Positions 18,128 through 25,534 of a stretch of DNA of 37,272 nucleotides are shown piece by piece (within the stretch, counting starts at the first letter, position 1; the number at the start of each line of letters is the position of its first letter). The stretch comes from a virus: positions 1 to 37,272 of the IMG/VR virus record IMGVR_UViG_3300030099_004837; one strand, written 5' to 3'. The translations under genes were made by a program, and so were the position numbers. The notes beneath the pieces are model-generated. The model was not told the DNA's origin. It made no database searches and saw only the letters and a list, made by a program, of their open reading frames with translations.

Positions 18128-19459
18128 CTAGTCACTCCTGAATCCGCCAAGCGAACCCAGGTCGTTTGCCTCGTCAGGAGTAGCGGCGGCAATGTGACTC
18201 CTGTTTGGGATAGCATAGATGTTGAGTGCGTCAGCATCTAGCATCTGTTCCCCTGTGGTGTTGTTCTCCCATGTCCTAGTCCTGATGACTGCGAATACCT
18301 GCGTTCCTGCAGTGTAGTCGAACCACCCATCTCCCTGATTCACTTGGAAGGCATGGAAGTCATCCAATAGCTTCTTCGAGACAGACAGATAGATTGCGGC
18401 GTTTGAGTCATCCCTGCGTATTGCTTGGCTGAACAACGACATCCTGTGTTGTGAACCTCCCTCTGCCGAAAGGCCGTATATCTTCTCATCCCTTCCTGCA
18501 TGATCCATGTAGTCCACCGTTCCCCTGATTGTGAAAATAGGGCCGACATCTCTTCCAGATTGAAGTGTTGTCTTGTTGTCTTCGTGGTAGTCGTGAACGT
18601 CACCCAAGTCAGCAACGTAGTTTCCGAATTGAACGAACATCTGCGAAGGATCGAATATCTCCGAAGCGGCTTCTCTCATGTCCTCGGGGAGCCATGATAG
18701 TCCGTAAGTCGGTGATAGGTTGTTTGCCTTAAGGATAGGCGTGGTCTTGTCATACCATGACACATCCTCTTCTGCTTGGAACATGATTGGCTGATTCATC
18801 CGCAAGTCCAAGTCTGCTGCATCGAAAGAGCACTCTAATACGATAGGAATGCCACTTCCAAAACCATTCTGCCTGAATTCATCCTTCTTTGCGAAGATGC
18901 CCCACCACTCTCTCTTGTATGAGAAGGCGGGCTTTGGGCCTCTTGGGCCGCCAAGCAAGCAGATGTAGTATTGTTCTCCTGGCACGGCGATTGCCCATGT
19001 TGGAATCTCACTAGCTTCTCCTTCCTCAACATGGATTTCTCTATCTGATGCATCGAACACTCTCCATGCACCATCGTGGTGTGCTCCTCTTCCTATGGGA
19101 ACCGTTCGATCATCTTGGTAGGGCTGAATGCCATTCTTCAACACATAGTCTATGCCTTGAAACTTCAATTGGTCTATCGCCTTCTCCCTCTGCCTACCCA
19201 TTAGGTCGGTAGTCCCGTGATAGCCTAGTATCATACCAACGAATGTCGTACCTGAGCCACCTGCATTACTACGCTTGATTGTTGCCTCAAAACCGGACAA
19301 CACATACTCCGTAGTATCGGGGTCAGCGTTTGATATGTCGCCCTTGTGGACTTCATATTCGCCTGGTTGTGCCTTTTTCCACCACTCATGTATCTTATCT
19401 AGCGTTTCTTGGGTTTCCCAACCCATCATCTCATTTATTCTTACAATTCCATCTGCCAT
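18128..19459 (-). CDS. Putative OB-fold ssDNA-binding protein
   Basis: A 443-residue protein with AAGGAG upstream of its ATG. No clear family is recognised. Two stretches have OB-fold-like strand patterns: about residues 65-100 (SGTTFVGMILGYHGT) and about 300-400 (PIFTIRGTVDYMDH ... MSLFSQAI ... VFAVIRTRTWEN). Aromatic residues are frequent, as in ssDNA-binding surfaces. It is immediately upstream of, and translationally close to, the RecA-like ATPase and the Cas4-like nuclease, the usual place for an SSB or RPA-like protein in viral recombination modules. The assignment is mostly contextual. A promoter-like element lies 48 bases before the start. Confidence 0.45.
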   Translation of the reverse strand: MADGIVRINEMMGWETQETLDKIHEWWKKAQPGEYEVHKGDISNADPDTTEYVLSGFEATIKRSNAGGSGTTFVGMILGYHGTTDLMGRQREKAIDQLKFQGIDYVLKNGIQPYQDDRTVPIGRGAHHDGAWRVFDASDREIHVEEGEASEIPTWAIAVPGEQYYICLLGGPRGPKPAFSYKREWWGIFAKKDEFRQNGFGSGIPIVLECSFDAADLDLRMNQPIMFQAEEDVSWYDKTTPILKANNLSPTYGLSWLPEDMREAASEIFDPSQMFVQFGNYVADLGDVHDYHEDNKTTLQSGRDVGPIFTIRGTVDYMDHAGRDEKIYGLSAEGGSQHRMSLFSQAIRRDDSNAAIYLSVSKKLLDDFHAFQVNQGDGWFDYTAGTQVFAVIRTRTWENNTTGEQMLDADALNIYAIPNRSHIAAATPDEANDLGSLGGFRSD

Positions 19460-19472
19460 ATCTCATTTCTCC

Positions 19473-19877
19473 TTATAGGGATGTTCTGCGTGTATCGTGT
19501 AGGTTATGAACACTCTCATAATTGTGTAAGATTTCAAGGACTTTGATTACCTCATCATGTGTTCGTGGTTGGCGAATCTCTCCATTCAGGTCTTTGACCA
19601 TCCTAAGTCCTTTGTCAGTCGATGATAGATCTTCGAGTCCCTTGATAATATTGAGGATTCGATTAATCTCCTCAGTTTCAGAATACAACAGCCTTACAGG
19701 CAAGCCGTGTGATTCTAACGCTCTCTGTATTCCAGGCTTCATCACAGTGAACCATAGCTCCGGCCTAATCTGATAACCACATTTTCTCTCATTTGTGCGA
19801 ACGCATTTGATGTCACCTCTGATGAGAGAAGCTAGGACTATGACATCACGATCATCCTGGTTGAGAATCCCCGACAT
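19473..19877 (-). CDS. Small helical protein, unknown function
   Basis: A 134-residue protein that overlaps the ligase-like gene's 3' end by 26 bases, with GGAGATAGG before its ATG. The N-terminal half looks like a small alpha/beta or winged-helix unit (DDRDVIVLASLIRGDIKC ... GYQIRPELWFTVMKPGIQRA). The C-terminal half is predicted coil or helix (EEINRILNIIKGLEDL ... HDEVIKVLEILHNYESV). It may be a DNA-binding regulator, but no specific family is recognised. A promoter-like element is embedded in its last 15 codons. Confidence 0.65.
   Translation of the reverse strand: MSGILNQDDRDVIVLASLIRGDIKCVRTNERKCGYQIRPELWFTVMKPGIQRALESHGLPVRLLYSETEEINRILNIIKGLEDLSSTDKGLRMVKDLNGEIRQPRTHDEVIKVLEILHNYESVHNLHDTRRTSL
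19504..19517 (-). promoter_or_regulatory. Promoter-like element, copy b
   Basis: The minus strand reads GAGAGTGTTCATAA inside the last codons of the 134-residue gene, with its centre 48 bases before the ssDNA-binding-protein-like ATG. An AAGGAG ribosome-binding site lies between, so this transcript would have a leader of about 20 bases. The exact 14-base match with copy d argues against chance. Confidence 0.5.
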
Positions 19878-21291
19878 ATCCTATCTCCTCCACTCCCATT
19901 GTATCTGCTATTCCCGCCGAGCCATCAATCTCAACAATATTCCCATTCACATAAGCACCGATGTCACCCCATCCGCTTGCGAGTATATCCACTTTGACAA
20001 ACAAAGGGGTATCGACATTGATTGCTTCGCCTGGGAGCCACTTCCACTTTGCACAATATCTTGAGAAATCACCATCTTTCAGATTGCCGCTTGTCATCTC
20101 CGTGATGGGGAAGTAATCGAATCCATCTCTCACACCTAACTTCCACATCACATACATCTGCGGCCCTTGAGATAGATTTTGAACCACTCTTCCTGATAAA
20201 ACTCGCATAACTCTATGCTTAGACACAGGATTTAGCAAGGCTACCTCCTCAATTGTATTCTCGTAAGTCAGTATGCCTCTAGCGTTACGAAGAAGGAAGG
20301 GGTGTCCTGTATCCTGATACTTCTCGCTATGGTATGGCCTGTCTAAAGCAACCATAGGTTTGATTGCCCACTCGGGTACGTTCTCGAATCTCTGTCGTCT
20401 TGATGCTAATGTTGCTTGAGGATCATCGGGGTTCAACCAATCAATCAGGAGCAGAGGATTATCTCTCATCTCCGCGTAGTCACACAAGTATATTCCAGGT
20501 TCCAACTTGATTGATTTAGCCCACTTCGCAATCCACTCATCATCATCAGGCAAACCATATCCTGATGCCGTGTACCCGATAGTATTGTTTCCATGATGAA
20601 TCGTGACCCATGCACCCTCGACAGTTTCCAACAAGCATTTCGTAAATGCAACAGTCGATGTGGATTCTATCAATGTGGGTGTAGGGATGATGATTGGTTC
20701 GCCTAGCAATGGTCTGACTTGTTTGTAGTCGAACGAGCTGAGTGACAAGTCTCGGACTGTGTTCCCAAGTCCTAAAAGATTCGCTGATGTTCGTATGTGA
20801 TGGAAGGGTTGGTCGTATGCCAAAGCGAGTGCAGACAACACCTCTCTTCTTCTGACAGGAGCAGATCTCACACTCAGGCGCATGAACAAAGGATGCAAGT
20901 CTCTCTTGTTTATCCTCTCAAACAGGGGTCTAATCAACCAGGCTCGCACTTCATTATCCGTTGCGGCAAGTATCTTTGAGATTCTATCGACCACACTCTT
21001 ACCTGTCCCTACTGTGTTCTCAGTCTCAGATAGTTGCACAAGGAGATGTATGGGGTCTGGATTCTCCTCAACCTCTCCTGGGTATGCATCAGTAAGTAAG
21101 AAGTATATCTCTCGGAAGTCCTCATCACTCAAGCGACTCCCATTGAGGCTTCTTGGATAGAAGAATGAGATGACAGTCCAAGGATCATCCATAGATGCTC
21201 GAAGATTGTTCGCCACTATCTCTGACCTGTTTCTGAGTTTGTATGCAGACATCACTCGCCAGGATTCAGAGAGGGAACGATATGATAGCAT
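19852..21291 (-). CDS. DNA-ligase-like protein lacking the catalytic lysine (pseudo-ligase)
   Basis: A 479-residue protein with the ATP-dependent DNA ligase architecture. Residues about 100-190 match the N-terminal DNA-binding domain: LFMRLSVRSAPVRRREVLSA followed by ALAYDQPFHHIRTSANLLGL aligns with the usual 'lltGelRiGv..vl.Alala' block. RPLLGEP (193-199) aligns with the RPMLAE lead-in to the nucleotidyltransferase domain. Motif I, normally KxDGER, here reads TVEGAW (224-229) before VTIHH, so the adenylated Lys and the Arg are gone. The motif III and IV equivalents (IYLCDYAEM, GHPFLLRN) also lack the expected Glu and Lys. An OB-like C-terminal part follows. It is inferred to be a nick- or DNA-binding structural derivative, not a ligase. 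Start by TGATG overlap; ATG at 21252 is an alternative. Confidence 0.6.
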   Translation of the reverse strand: MLSYRSLSESWRVMSAYKLRNRSEIVANNLRASMDDPWTVISFFYPRSLNGSRLSDEDFREIYFLLTDAYPGEVEENPDPIHLLVQLSETENTVGTGKSVVDRISKILAATDNEVRAWLIRPLFERINKRDLHPLFMRLSVRSAPVRRREVLSALALAYDQPFHHIRTSANLLGLGNTVRDLSLSSFDYKQVRPLLGEPIIIPTPTLIESTSTVAFTKCLLETVEGAWVTIHHGNNTIGYTASGYGLPDDDEWIAKWAKSIKLEPGIYLCDYAEMRDNPLLLIDWLNPDDPQATLASRRQRFENVPEWAIKPMVALDRPYHSEKYQDTGHPFLLRNARGILTYENTIEEVALLNPVSKHRVMRVLSGRVVQNLSQGPQMYVMWKLGVRDGFDYFPITEMTSGNLKDGDFSRYCAKWKWLPGEAINVDTPLFVKVDILASGWGDIGAYVNGNIVEIDGSAGIADTMGVEEIGYVGDSQPG

Positions 21292-21569
21292 CACTCTTCC
21301 TCATCCTTGTCCTTCCAATCGGAATCATCTCTGTAAATCATTTGAAGAAAACGAAAGCCATCGTCTGTTGAAACAGTTAGCTTGTCATCCCAAACCATTG
21401 TTTTCGGCTTGTCTCGCTGAAGAAATGTGAAGTAAATCTTACCGCGTATATCTTCTGTTCGCTCAGGCACATAATGCCAATGCCCCACGTTCAAATGTAA
21501 TCGAACAGAAGGGGGCAAATCTTTCCAATTGTGAATGCGACTCAACCAAGGCCAAACTCTTCGAGCCAT
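21291..21569 (-). CDS. Small Trp-rich basic-to-acidic protein, unknown
   Basis: A 92-residue protein. The ATG at 21569, two bases after the upstream TAA and with GAGGAAGAG before it, is preferred to an in-frame ATG 15 bases further up. The N-terminus is basic and Trp-rich (ARRVWPWLSRIHNWKDLP), the middle forms strands (GKIYFTFLQRDKPKTMVWDD) and the end is strongly acidic (KDKDEEE). No family recognised. The EEE tail codons contain the ribosome-binding site for the ligase-like gene, which starts at the TGATG overlap. Confidence 0.65.
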   Translation of the reverse strand: MARRVWPWLSRIHNWKDLPPSVRLHLNVGHWHYVPERTEDIRGKIYFTFLQRDKPKTMVWDDKLTVSTDDGFRFLQMIYRDDSDWKDKDEEE

Positions 21570-21570
21570 A

Positions 21571-21972
21571 TTACTCTTCCTCATCAGTCCAATTACTTAC
21601 TATGTCCTTGTATAGATCCTCATCGACCAAGACATCTAGTATGGCACTCTTGCCCTTGTCCGTCAAGAACCATCTCTTCTTGCCGGATGATGTGGTCATG
21701 GCTTTGACTCTTCGACCATCAAGGAGATCGGCAGATATGTTTTGCAGGAGAGGGATGGATACCTTGTTGCCCGTAGCATTACCCGCGATGTAGCAACAGT
21801 CGAAAGCTAGTGTGAAATAAGAGCGATTGGCAAAGACCCTGACTAAATCCCATATCTGAAAAGCGATGTCACTCACATCCTCATGATTCTCGCAACACTT
21901 TTCACAAATCTTTCCTATCAATCCGTGATGGTAAAACAAAAACTCGTCAAGCGTTTCAAACTTCATATTCAT
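21571..21972 (-). CDS. Small protein with winged-helix-like C-terminus
   Basis: A 133-residue protein with AAGGAGCTAG upstream and a 17-base overlap with the previous gene. Residues about 22-30 have CEKCCE, and a further CC lies near residue 60. The C-terminal half (SADLLDGRRVKAMTTSSG, then KKRWFLTDKGKSAILDVL) resembles a winged-helix recognition helix and wing followed by the 'LTdkG' signature of archaeal transcription regulators. It may be a DNA-binding regulator. It ends in DEEE, whose codons include the next gene's ribosome-binding site. Confidence 0.65.
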   Translation of the reverse strand: MNMKFETLDEFLFYHHGLIGKICEKCCENHEDVSDIAFQIWDLVRVFANRSYFTLAFDCCYIAGNATGNKVSIPLLQNISADLLDGRRVKAMTTSSGKKRWFLTDKGKSAILDVLVDEDLYKDIVSNWTDEEE

Positions 21973-22255
21973 CTAGCTCCTTTATCGGTTCGTGTGTCTC
22001 CACATCCCAAGCGTTCTCATCCTCAATGACCTCGGAGAGAGCATCACGAAGAGTCCGTGCTTCTGTCCTTGTCAAGAAGAATCCAATCCTGGTATATCCT
22101 GTGTGTCCTGTCTTGGATGGCTGAATGCGAAACATCCTGAGATTCAGCACCCTTGAGTTGAATGCGTTCGATGTGACCACATGAAGGCACTCGCCTAGAT
22201 GGCAGGAAGTATCTATCTCCTCATGCACTTTGTTATTGTAATCATGTTGTGACAT
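21956..22255 (-). CDS. Small protein, unknown function
   Basis: A 99-residue protein. The middle contains beta strands (RVLNLRMFRIQPSKTGHTGY followed by TRIGFFLTRTEA), then a helix (EARTLRDALSEVIED) and an acidic tail. The 'lt..EA..L.~~L..~i' helix is a common finish in small phage proteins, but no function follows from it. An AGGTAGGGGGC stretch precedes the ATG. A variant of the viral promoter-like element lies 30 bases upstream, inside the preceding microprotein gene. Confidence 0.65.
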   Translation of the reverse strand: MSQHDYNNKVHEEIDTSCHLGECLHVVTSNAFNSRVLNLRMFRIQPSKTGHTGYTRIGFFLTRTEARTLRDALSEVIEDENAWDVETHEPIKELDEYEV

Positions 22256-22266
22256 AGTATCGCCCC

Positions 22267-22386
22267 CTACCTCGTTGCCTTGTTAAAACACTCTTCTGAA
22301 TCGCATATGTCATACACTTGGATGCAACCTGTCGCAGGTTTGCCACAGAAAGTGCAGCAAACAGGGTTCTTTGCACCGAAACCCAT
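22267..22386 (-). CDS. Cys-rich microprotein (39 aa)
   Basis: The ORF starts 2 bases after the preceding TGA and encodes 39 residues with six cysteines: Cys10, Cys11, Cys14, Cys21, Cys28 and Cys33 (PVCCTFCGKPATGC, then ICDSEEC). The CxxC and later CDxxxC pattern suggests a small treble-clef or ribbon zinc site. It ends with TAG 11 bases before the next ATG. Function unknown. Confidence 0.6.
   Translation of the reverse strand: MGFGAKNPVCCTFCGKPATGCIQVYDICDSEECFNKATR
22282..22295 (-). promoter_or_regulatory. Promoter-like element, variant g
   Basis: The minus strand reads AAGAGTGTTTTAAC, centre 30 bases before the ATG at 22255. It also encodes EECFN in the 39-residue Cys-rich ORF, so it could be a coding coincidence. 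Spacing matches the other copies. Confidence 0.3.
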
Positions 22387-22388
22387 GC

Positions 22389-22688
22389 TCATTCCTCAGA
22401 ATCATCGCTCTTGAGTATAATATCGTGGTCATTGATGTTAGATACTGATTGCAGGAGAGCGTGAACCATAGCTCGATGATTCTTAGACTCCTGTTGCTTC
22501 AATCTCTTCCATTCCTTGTATGCTTTCCGATCCTTCTCGAAGGGGCTGTTCTTCTTCGCTTTCATCTTTAGATATGCTGCAGACGGGACTATCCTCAAAC
22601 GGTTGAGTCTCCAACCGTCTGCGTACTCTTCATCATACTCTATCTTGTATCTCTCTCCATCTATGATTACTTCATCTATCTCAATCAT
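22389..22688 (-). CDS. Small charged protein, unknown function
   Basis: A 99-residue protein whose ATG overlaps the previous stop (TAATG). The N-terminus is a beta hairpin (MIEIDEVIIDGERYKIEYDE); the middle is a Lys-rich helix (MKAKKNSPFEKDRKAYKEWK). The C-terminus is acidic (KSDDSEE). No family is recognised. It may bind nucleic acid through the basic helix. Confidence 0.65.
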   Translation of the reverse strand: MIEIDEVIIDGERYKIEYDEEYADGWRLNRLRIVPSAAYLKMKAKKNSPFEKDRKAYKEWKRLKQQESKNHRAMVHALLQSVSNINDHDIILKSDDSEE

Positions 22689-23065
22689 TATTCATCACTC
22701 TCTTCTCTGAATTTTTTATCAAGCCAGGATTTCCTCTCGGCTTTCCTCTTCGCTACCTTTGCATTGACTTCTCGGTGAATGGTGTCAAAGGACTTCTCCA
22801 ATCTTTGCTTACCCGTTCCATTACAACAGACACAAGGTCTTTCCTTGTCAAAGGGGTCGATGCCATGTCTTCTCGCAAAAGCCTCTAACCGTATTTGTGC
22901 TTTGGATTTCCCCTTTCTCCTCTCACGATTAGTTTTCGCTCTAATCCTCCTACGAAGTTCTTGAGTTCTTTCTTTGTTCGTAGGCCCAAAACTCTTCCAC
23001 TCCTTGTAATTGGGGAGTTCCCCGCCACTCCAAGATTCCTTATAATCGCCATCTCTCTTACTCAT
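22688..23065 (-). CDS. Basic protein with DnaJ-type zinc knuckle
   Basis: A 125-residue protein starting at the ATGA overlap at 23065, with GGGAGGAG upstream. The first 70 residues are rich in Arg and Lys (RRRIRAKTNRERRKGKSKAQ). A single CVCCNGTGK knuckle near residue 82 has the CxxCxGxG form seen in DnaJ-like zinc domains, though only one repeat is present. A charged helix follows and the protein ends EESDE. It could bind RNA or DNA, or pair with a second knuckle protein from the same operon. Function unknown. Confidence 0.65.
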   Translation of the reverse strand: MSKRDGDYKESWSGGELPNYKEWKSFGPTNKERTQELRRRIRAKTNRERRKGKSKAQIRLEAFARRHGIDPFDKERPCVCCNGTGKQRLEKSFDTIHREVNAKVAKRKAERKSWLDKKFREESDE

Positions 23066-23493
23066 AACTTCTCCTCCCAATATTGGTAGTGTCCCTGGTA
23101 ATCTCCATCCTTGATGTGGAGCTCGACATCCTCTATCTCACGTTTCTGCATTTCCTCATTCCTCAACGAAATGCCTCTCATCACATGACTCGGGACTCTT
23201 GCTTTGTATGTCTCGACTCCTTGAGATTCCGCATAAATTTCTTTAGCAGCCCTTCGTTCCTCTTCCTTTTGAAACATGAAATCATCCTTGATGGCTTGCA
23301 TATAAGCAAAGTTTTTGGTAGAATTCCTGCATCTCCCACATCGTTTTTCATTATGCACTCCCAACGCAGGACAATTGACTATCCACTTTGCCTTGAATCC
23401 ACGCGGCCCTTTGATGAGTTCTCCATTTACTCTGCGAACCCCATAATTACAGGAGGCACAAATCCTATCTAAATCATCGTGCGTTCTTACCAT
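23062..23493 (-). CDS. Zinc-finger-like small protein
   Basis: A 143-residue protein, ATG two bases inside the coupling region after the upstream TGA. CASC (about residues 12-15) and NCPALG, then RCGRC (about 50-55) provide two or more metal-binding pairs. The rest is helical and charged, including FQKEEERRAAKEIYAESQG, with a C-terminal acidic helix ending WEEKL. The last codons GGGAGGAGAAG serve as ribosome-binding site for the next gene. No specific family recognised; a nucleic-acid-binding role is plausible. Confidence 0.65.
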   Translation of the reverse strand: MVRTHDDLDRICASCNYGVRRVNGELIKGPRGFKAKWIVNCPALGVHNEKRCGRCRNSTKNFAYMQAIKDDFMFQKEEERRAAKEIYAESQGVETYKARVPSHVMRGISLRNEEMQKREIEDVELHIKDGDYQGHYQYWEEKL

Positions 23494-23495
23494 GC

Positions 23496-24008
23496 TCACT
23501 CCTCTTCTTGCTTCATGCTTCTAAGGGCTGCACCTCTATCGTCAATGACGACATGAAGGTCATGCCAATCCTTTGTGAATCCCTTCTCTCCACACACGGG
23601 ACACATTCCTTTCGTGAGTTTGTAGTATTGCTGATCGACTGTGATTGGCTCTATCCTTGCTACGGTTCCACACTTCTTCGAGCAGATGGTTACATCCCCA
23701 ATCCTCTCTTCTGGAATCACGAATTCCTCTGTGTGTGTCCTAGCCTTCTTGACATCTAGCAACATCTCCCAACCAATCTCTCCTGCCAATGTAGCCAAGT
23801 AATCATGGTGGTCGAACAAGCTAGATTCCTCGCCCTTCTCTGCACGGTCAATATGAATCTCCTTGAGTGTCATCTGTTGAGTTCCGGTTCTCTCGTACAT
23901 CCCTATCCCCTCAAGTGTCCACTGTCCTCCAGGTGTATCCTCAGTCCTCACACGGAGGCTACTCCACAGACGCAAGCACCATTCGACTTCATCTTGCCAA
24001 TCCATCAT
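23496..24008 (-). CDS. Small protein with C-terminal zinc ribbon
   Basis: A 170-residue protein. The double ATG at 24008/24005 follows GGGAGTGGAG and is preferred to an in-frame upstream start lying inside the previous gene. The N-terminal half is Trp- and Glu-rich (WQDEVEWCLRLWSSL). The C-terminal half has ICSKKCG (about residues 105-111) and MCPVCGEKG (about 135-143), a classical four-Cys zinc ribbon. It ends MKQEEE. It could be a transcription-related ribbon protein, but the family is not recognised. Confidence 0.7.
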   Translation of the reverse strand: MMDWQDEVEWCLRLWSSLRVRTEDTPGGQWTLEGIGMYERTGTQQMTLKEIHIDRAEKGEESSLFDHHDYLATLAGEIGWEMLLDVKKARTHTEEFVIPEERIGDVTICSKKCGTVARIEPITVDQQYYKLTKGMCPVCGEKGFTKDWHDLHVVIDDRGAALRSMKQEEE

Positions 24009-24144
24009 TAACACTCCACTCCCATTTTCTGCATTGAGGACATCTGATGATAGGATCCTTCTGCTTGCTGATGACGTTATACATTGTCTCGCCACCCTTC
24101 ATCCTCGCGCCGCAAGTATCGCACCATTCGTCTTCCTCGGTCAC
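23989..24144 (-). CDS. Zinc-ribbon microprotein (51 aa)
   Basis: A 51-residue ORF starting with GTG in a GTGA overlap with the upstream gene's stop and overlapping the next gene by 20 bases. It carries CDTCG (residues 8-12) and CPQC (35-38), spaced as in a one-domain zinc ribbon, followed by KWEWSVNDG. The GTG start is required, because the first ATG would remove the first knuckle. Function unknown. Confidence 0.6.
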   Translation of the reverse strand: MTEEDEWCDTCGARMKGGETMYNVISKQKDPIIRCPQCRKWEWSVNDGLAR

Positions 24145-24449
24145 ATTTCCCACTCCATATCTGCATCTGATATTGTTGCGGCCTCTCGAAGGTATCTCCT
24201 CACACGGAACCCTGCTCGTCTAGTCCTCTCTCTCTCATAATGTGCAATCCATCCTTCTGCGGTCTTGAGCCTGGAATCCACGATGTCCAATCTCTCTGCC
24301 TTCTCGATGCCCGCCATGCTATCAAACTCCGTTGTTGCTAACAATGCACCTCTCTCAGCTCGTATCTCGGCCACAGTATCTTGCCAGGGCTTACTCAACA
24401 TCCTATATCTCCTCTCACGGGCATACGCTTCTCTGCGGTGATCTGCCAT
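24141..24449 (-). CDS. Small coiled-coil-like basic protein
   Basis: A 102-residue protein, largely one or two long helices (RREAYARERRYRML ... GIEKAERLDIVDSRLKTAEG ... HYERERTRRAGFRVRRYLRE). No ribosome-binding site precedes it; instead, a promoter-like element at 24473-24486 is centred 27 bases before this ATG, which fits leaderless translation. An ATG at 24455 in the same frame is the alternative start. It ends EWEM, overlapping the GTG of the next microprotein. Function unknown. Confidence 0.6.
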   Translation of the reverse strand: MADHRREAYARERRYRMLSKPWQDTVAEIRAERGALLATTEFDSMAGIEKAERLDIVDSRLKTAEGWIAHYERERTRRAGFRVRRYLREAATISDADMEWEM

Positions 24450-24472
24450 GCTCATACCGTAGTGCGTTATCG

Positions 24473-24486
24473 TTATGAACACGTTA
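24473..24486 (-). promoter_or_regulatory. Promoter-like element, copy c
   Basis: The minus strand reads TAACGTGTTCATAA, between the stop of the 85-residue gene (24489) and the next start. The core GTGTTCATAA is identical to copies a, b and d, but the 5' part GAGA is replaced by TAAC. Its centre is 27 bases before the ATG at 24449. Confidence 0.5.
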
Positions 24487-24488
24487 CC

Positions 24489-24746
24489 TCAGAATTCCTC
24501 AAAAGGCTCTTTTTCGATGGATTCAGTAGTCCATTCCCACTCTAAATCCTCTGGAACGAAAGATTCCACCCAATCGTCTTGCACTCCAACGTGCCACACT
24601 CTGTATGTTTTGCCATCCTTGACCTCGAATGACATGGGAAACGCGGGTTCCATTCTCTTCTCTGCTAGAAACAACTCAACAAGCAAGTCATCCTCTCCCT
24701 TTGGACAGGTTATTGTCAAGACCGTGGCGTTCCAATCCCAAGTCAT
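24489..24746 (-). CDS. Small acidic protein, unknown function
   Basis: An 85-residue protein, beta-rich at the N-terminus (DWNATVLTITCPKGEDDLLV) and followed by MEPAFPMSFEVKDGKTYRVW, then an acidic Trp-rich tail ending EPFEEF. The pattern faintly recalls the ferredoxin-like Api92/DUF1281 phage proteins, but this is too weak to assign. It overlaps the upstream gene by 4 bases (ATGA). Confidence 0.6.
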   Translation of the reverse strand: MTWDWNATVLTITCPKGEDDLLVELFLAEKRMEPAFPMSFEVKDGKTYRVWHVGVQDDWVESFVPEDLEWEWTTESIEKEPFEEF

Positions 24747-25003
24747 AGCGATGTCTTCCTTACTAATTGCCTGTATGCTTCCTTTGCAGGGGCATCTATC
24801 ACAATAGGCTCAGGATCATCCTCTGTTGCCTTGATTACCCATCGGGTAGTCCTCATGCCATTCACCATGAATGACGGCTTCATCAGTATAGAGAAAGGGG
24901 GTCTGCCTATGGCATGAAATGCCCCTACCCAAACTAGCTTGGCTCTCTTTGGCTTTGGCCTCGAAGTCCATGTCTTTTCTATCGCCCCAGGCACACTAAT
25001 CAC
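24743..25003 (-). CDS. Small protein, unknown function
   Basis: An 86-residue protein starting with GTG in a GTGA overlap with the upstream stop, preceded by GAGGAG. The N-terminus is basic (RPKPKRAKLVWVG), the middle forms strands (NGMRTTRWVIKATEDD) and the C-terminus is a helix (APAKEAYRQLVRK). No family recognised. Confidence 0.6.
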   Translation of the reverse strand: MISVPGAIEKTWTSRPKPKRAKLVWVGAFHAIGRPPFSILMKPSFMVNGMRTTRWVIKATEDDPEPIVIDAPAKEAYRQLVRKTSL

Positions 25004-25185
25004 TCCTCAAAGTCCTCGGAGTCAAAACCCAGGAAGTCAGTCTTCATCCTCTTGATTTGGTCGAGCGCATCATCATACAAGCCATCCTCTATTCTGCTCT
25101 CAAGGACAACCAATAGTCCCACTAACGCTTCAAGATTTAACGAAACTCTAGTTAGCCCTCTTGGCCCCCAATTGAATCGTGCCAT
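25000..25185 (-). CDS. Small helical acidic protein
   Basis: A 61-residue protein. The ATG at 25185 overlaps the upstream stop (TGATG) and follows GGAGGGA, so the longer in-frame start is rejected. It contains a hydrophobic helix (LEALVGLLVVLESRI), a second amphipathic helix (DDALDQIKRMKTD) and an acidic end (SEDFEE). No family recognised. Confidence 0.6.
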   Translation of the reverse strand: MARFNWGPRGLTRVSLNLEALVGLLVVLESRIEDGLYDDALDQIKRMKTDFLGFDSEDFEE

Positions 25186-25397
25186 CAGAATCCCTCCAAT
25201 GCTCGTCTGCGCCATGCATTACGCTGATACACACTCATGCCTCTGAGATCGTATGTTGAGGAACCGTACCTGGACTTGACCACATAGGGCAGTCCTCCGC
25301 CCTTGAGCCTCTTGTGCTTGATGACAGTGATTCCTGTCTCCTTGTTGTGCCACTTGTACCTTCGAGTCGGCTTGTCCCAATCACTCTCGTCAATCAT
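25185..25397 (-). CDS. Small basic protein, unknown function
   Basis: A 70-residue protein, ATG at 25397 in an ATGA overlap with the Cys-rich ORF upstream and GGGGGCG before it. It is rich in Lys, Arg, Tyr and Gly (KHKRLKGGGLPYVVKSRYGS), with a basic C-terminal helix (QRNAWRRRALEG). A nucleic-acid-binding role is plausible but unproven. Confidence 0.6.
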   Translation of the reverse strand: MIDESDWDKPTRRYKWHNKETGITVIKHKRLKGGGLPYVVKSRYGSSTYDLRGMSVYQRNAWRRRALEGF

Positions 25398-25534
25398 AGC
25401 CTTCGCCCCCAATCTATCTTCTCATCTCCACCAAAGAAGCATCTAACGCACCTCAGAGGATCTTCGGAACGAAGCCTGTTCTTTCCATCAATGATTCTGT
25501 CGCAGCCGATGCACTTGACCTTTCCAGGACTCAT
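25394..25534 (-). CDS. Zinc-ribbon microprotein (46 aa)
   Basis: A 46-residue ORF linked by ATGA overlaps to both neighbours. It carries CIGC (residues 8-11) and CVRC (29-32) around a basic segment (IIDGKNRLRSEDP), the arrangement of a minimal zinc ribbon. Double coupling and conserved-looking knuckles make it likely real. Function unknown. Confidence 0.7.
   Translation of the reverse strand: MSPGKVKCIGCDRIIDGKNRLRSEDPLRCVRCFFGGDEKIDWGRRL

Noticed and set aside
19054-19065. GAACACTCTCC match to the promoter-like element
   Set aside because: Internal to the ssDNA-binding-like gene, lacking the AT-rich core.
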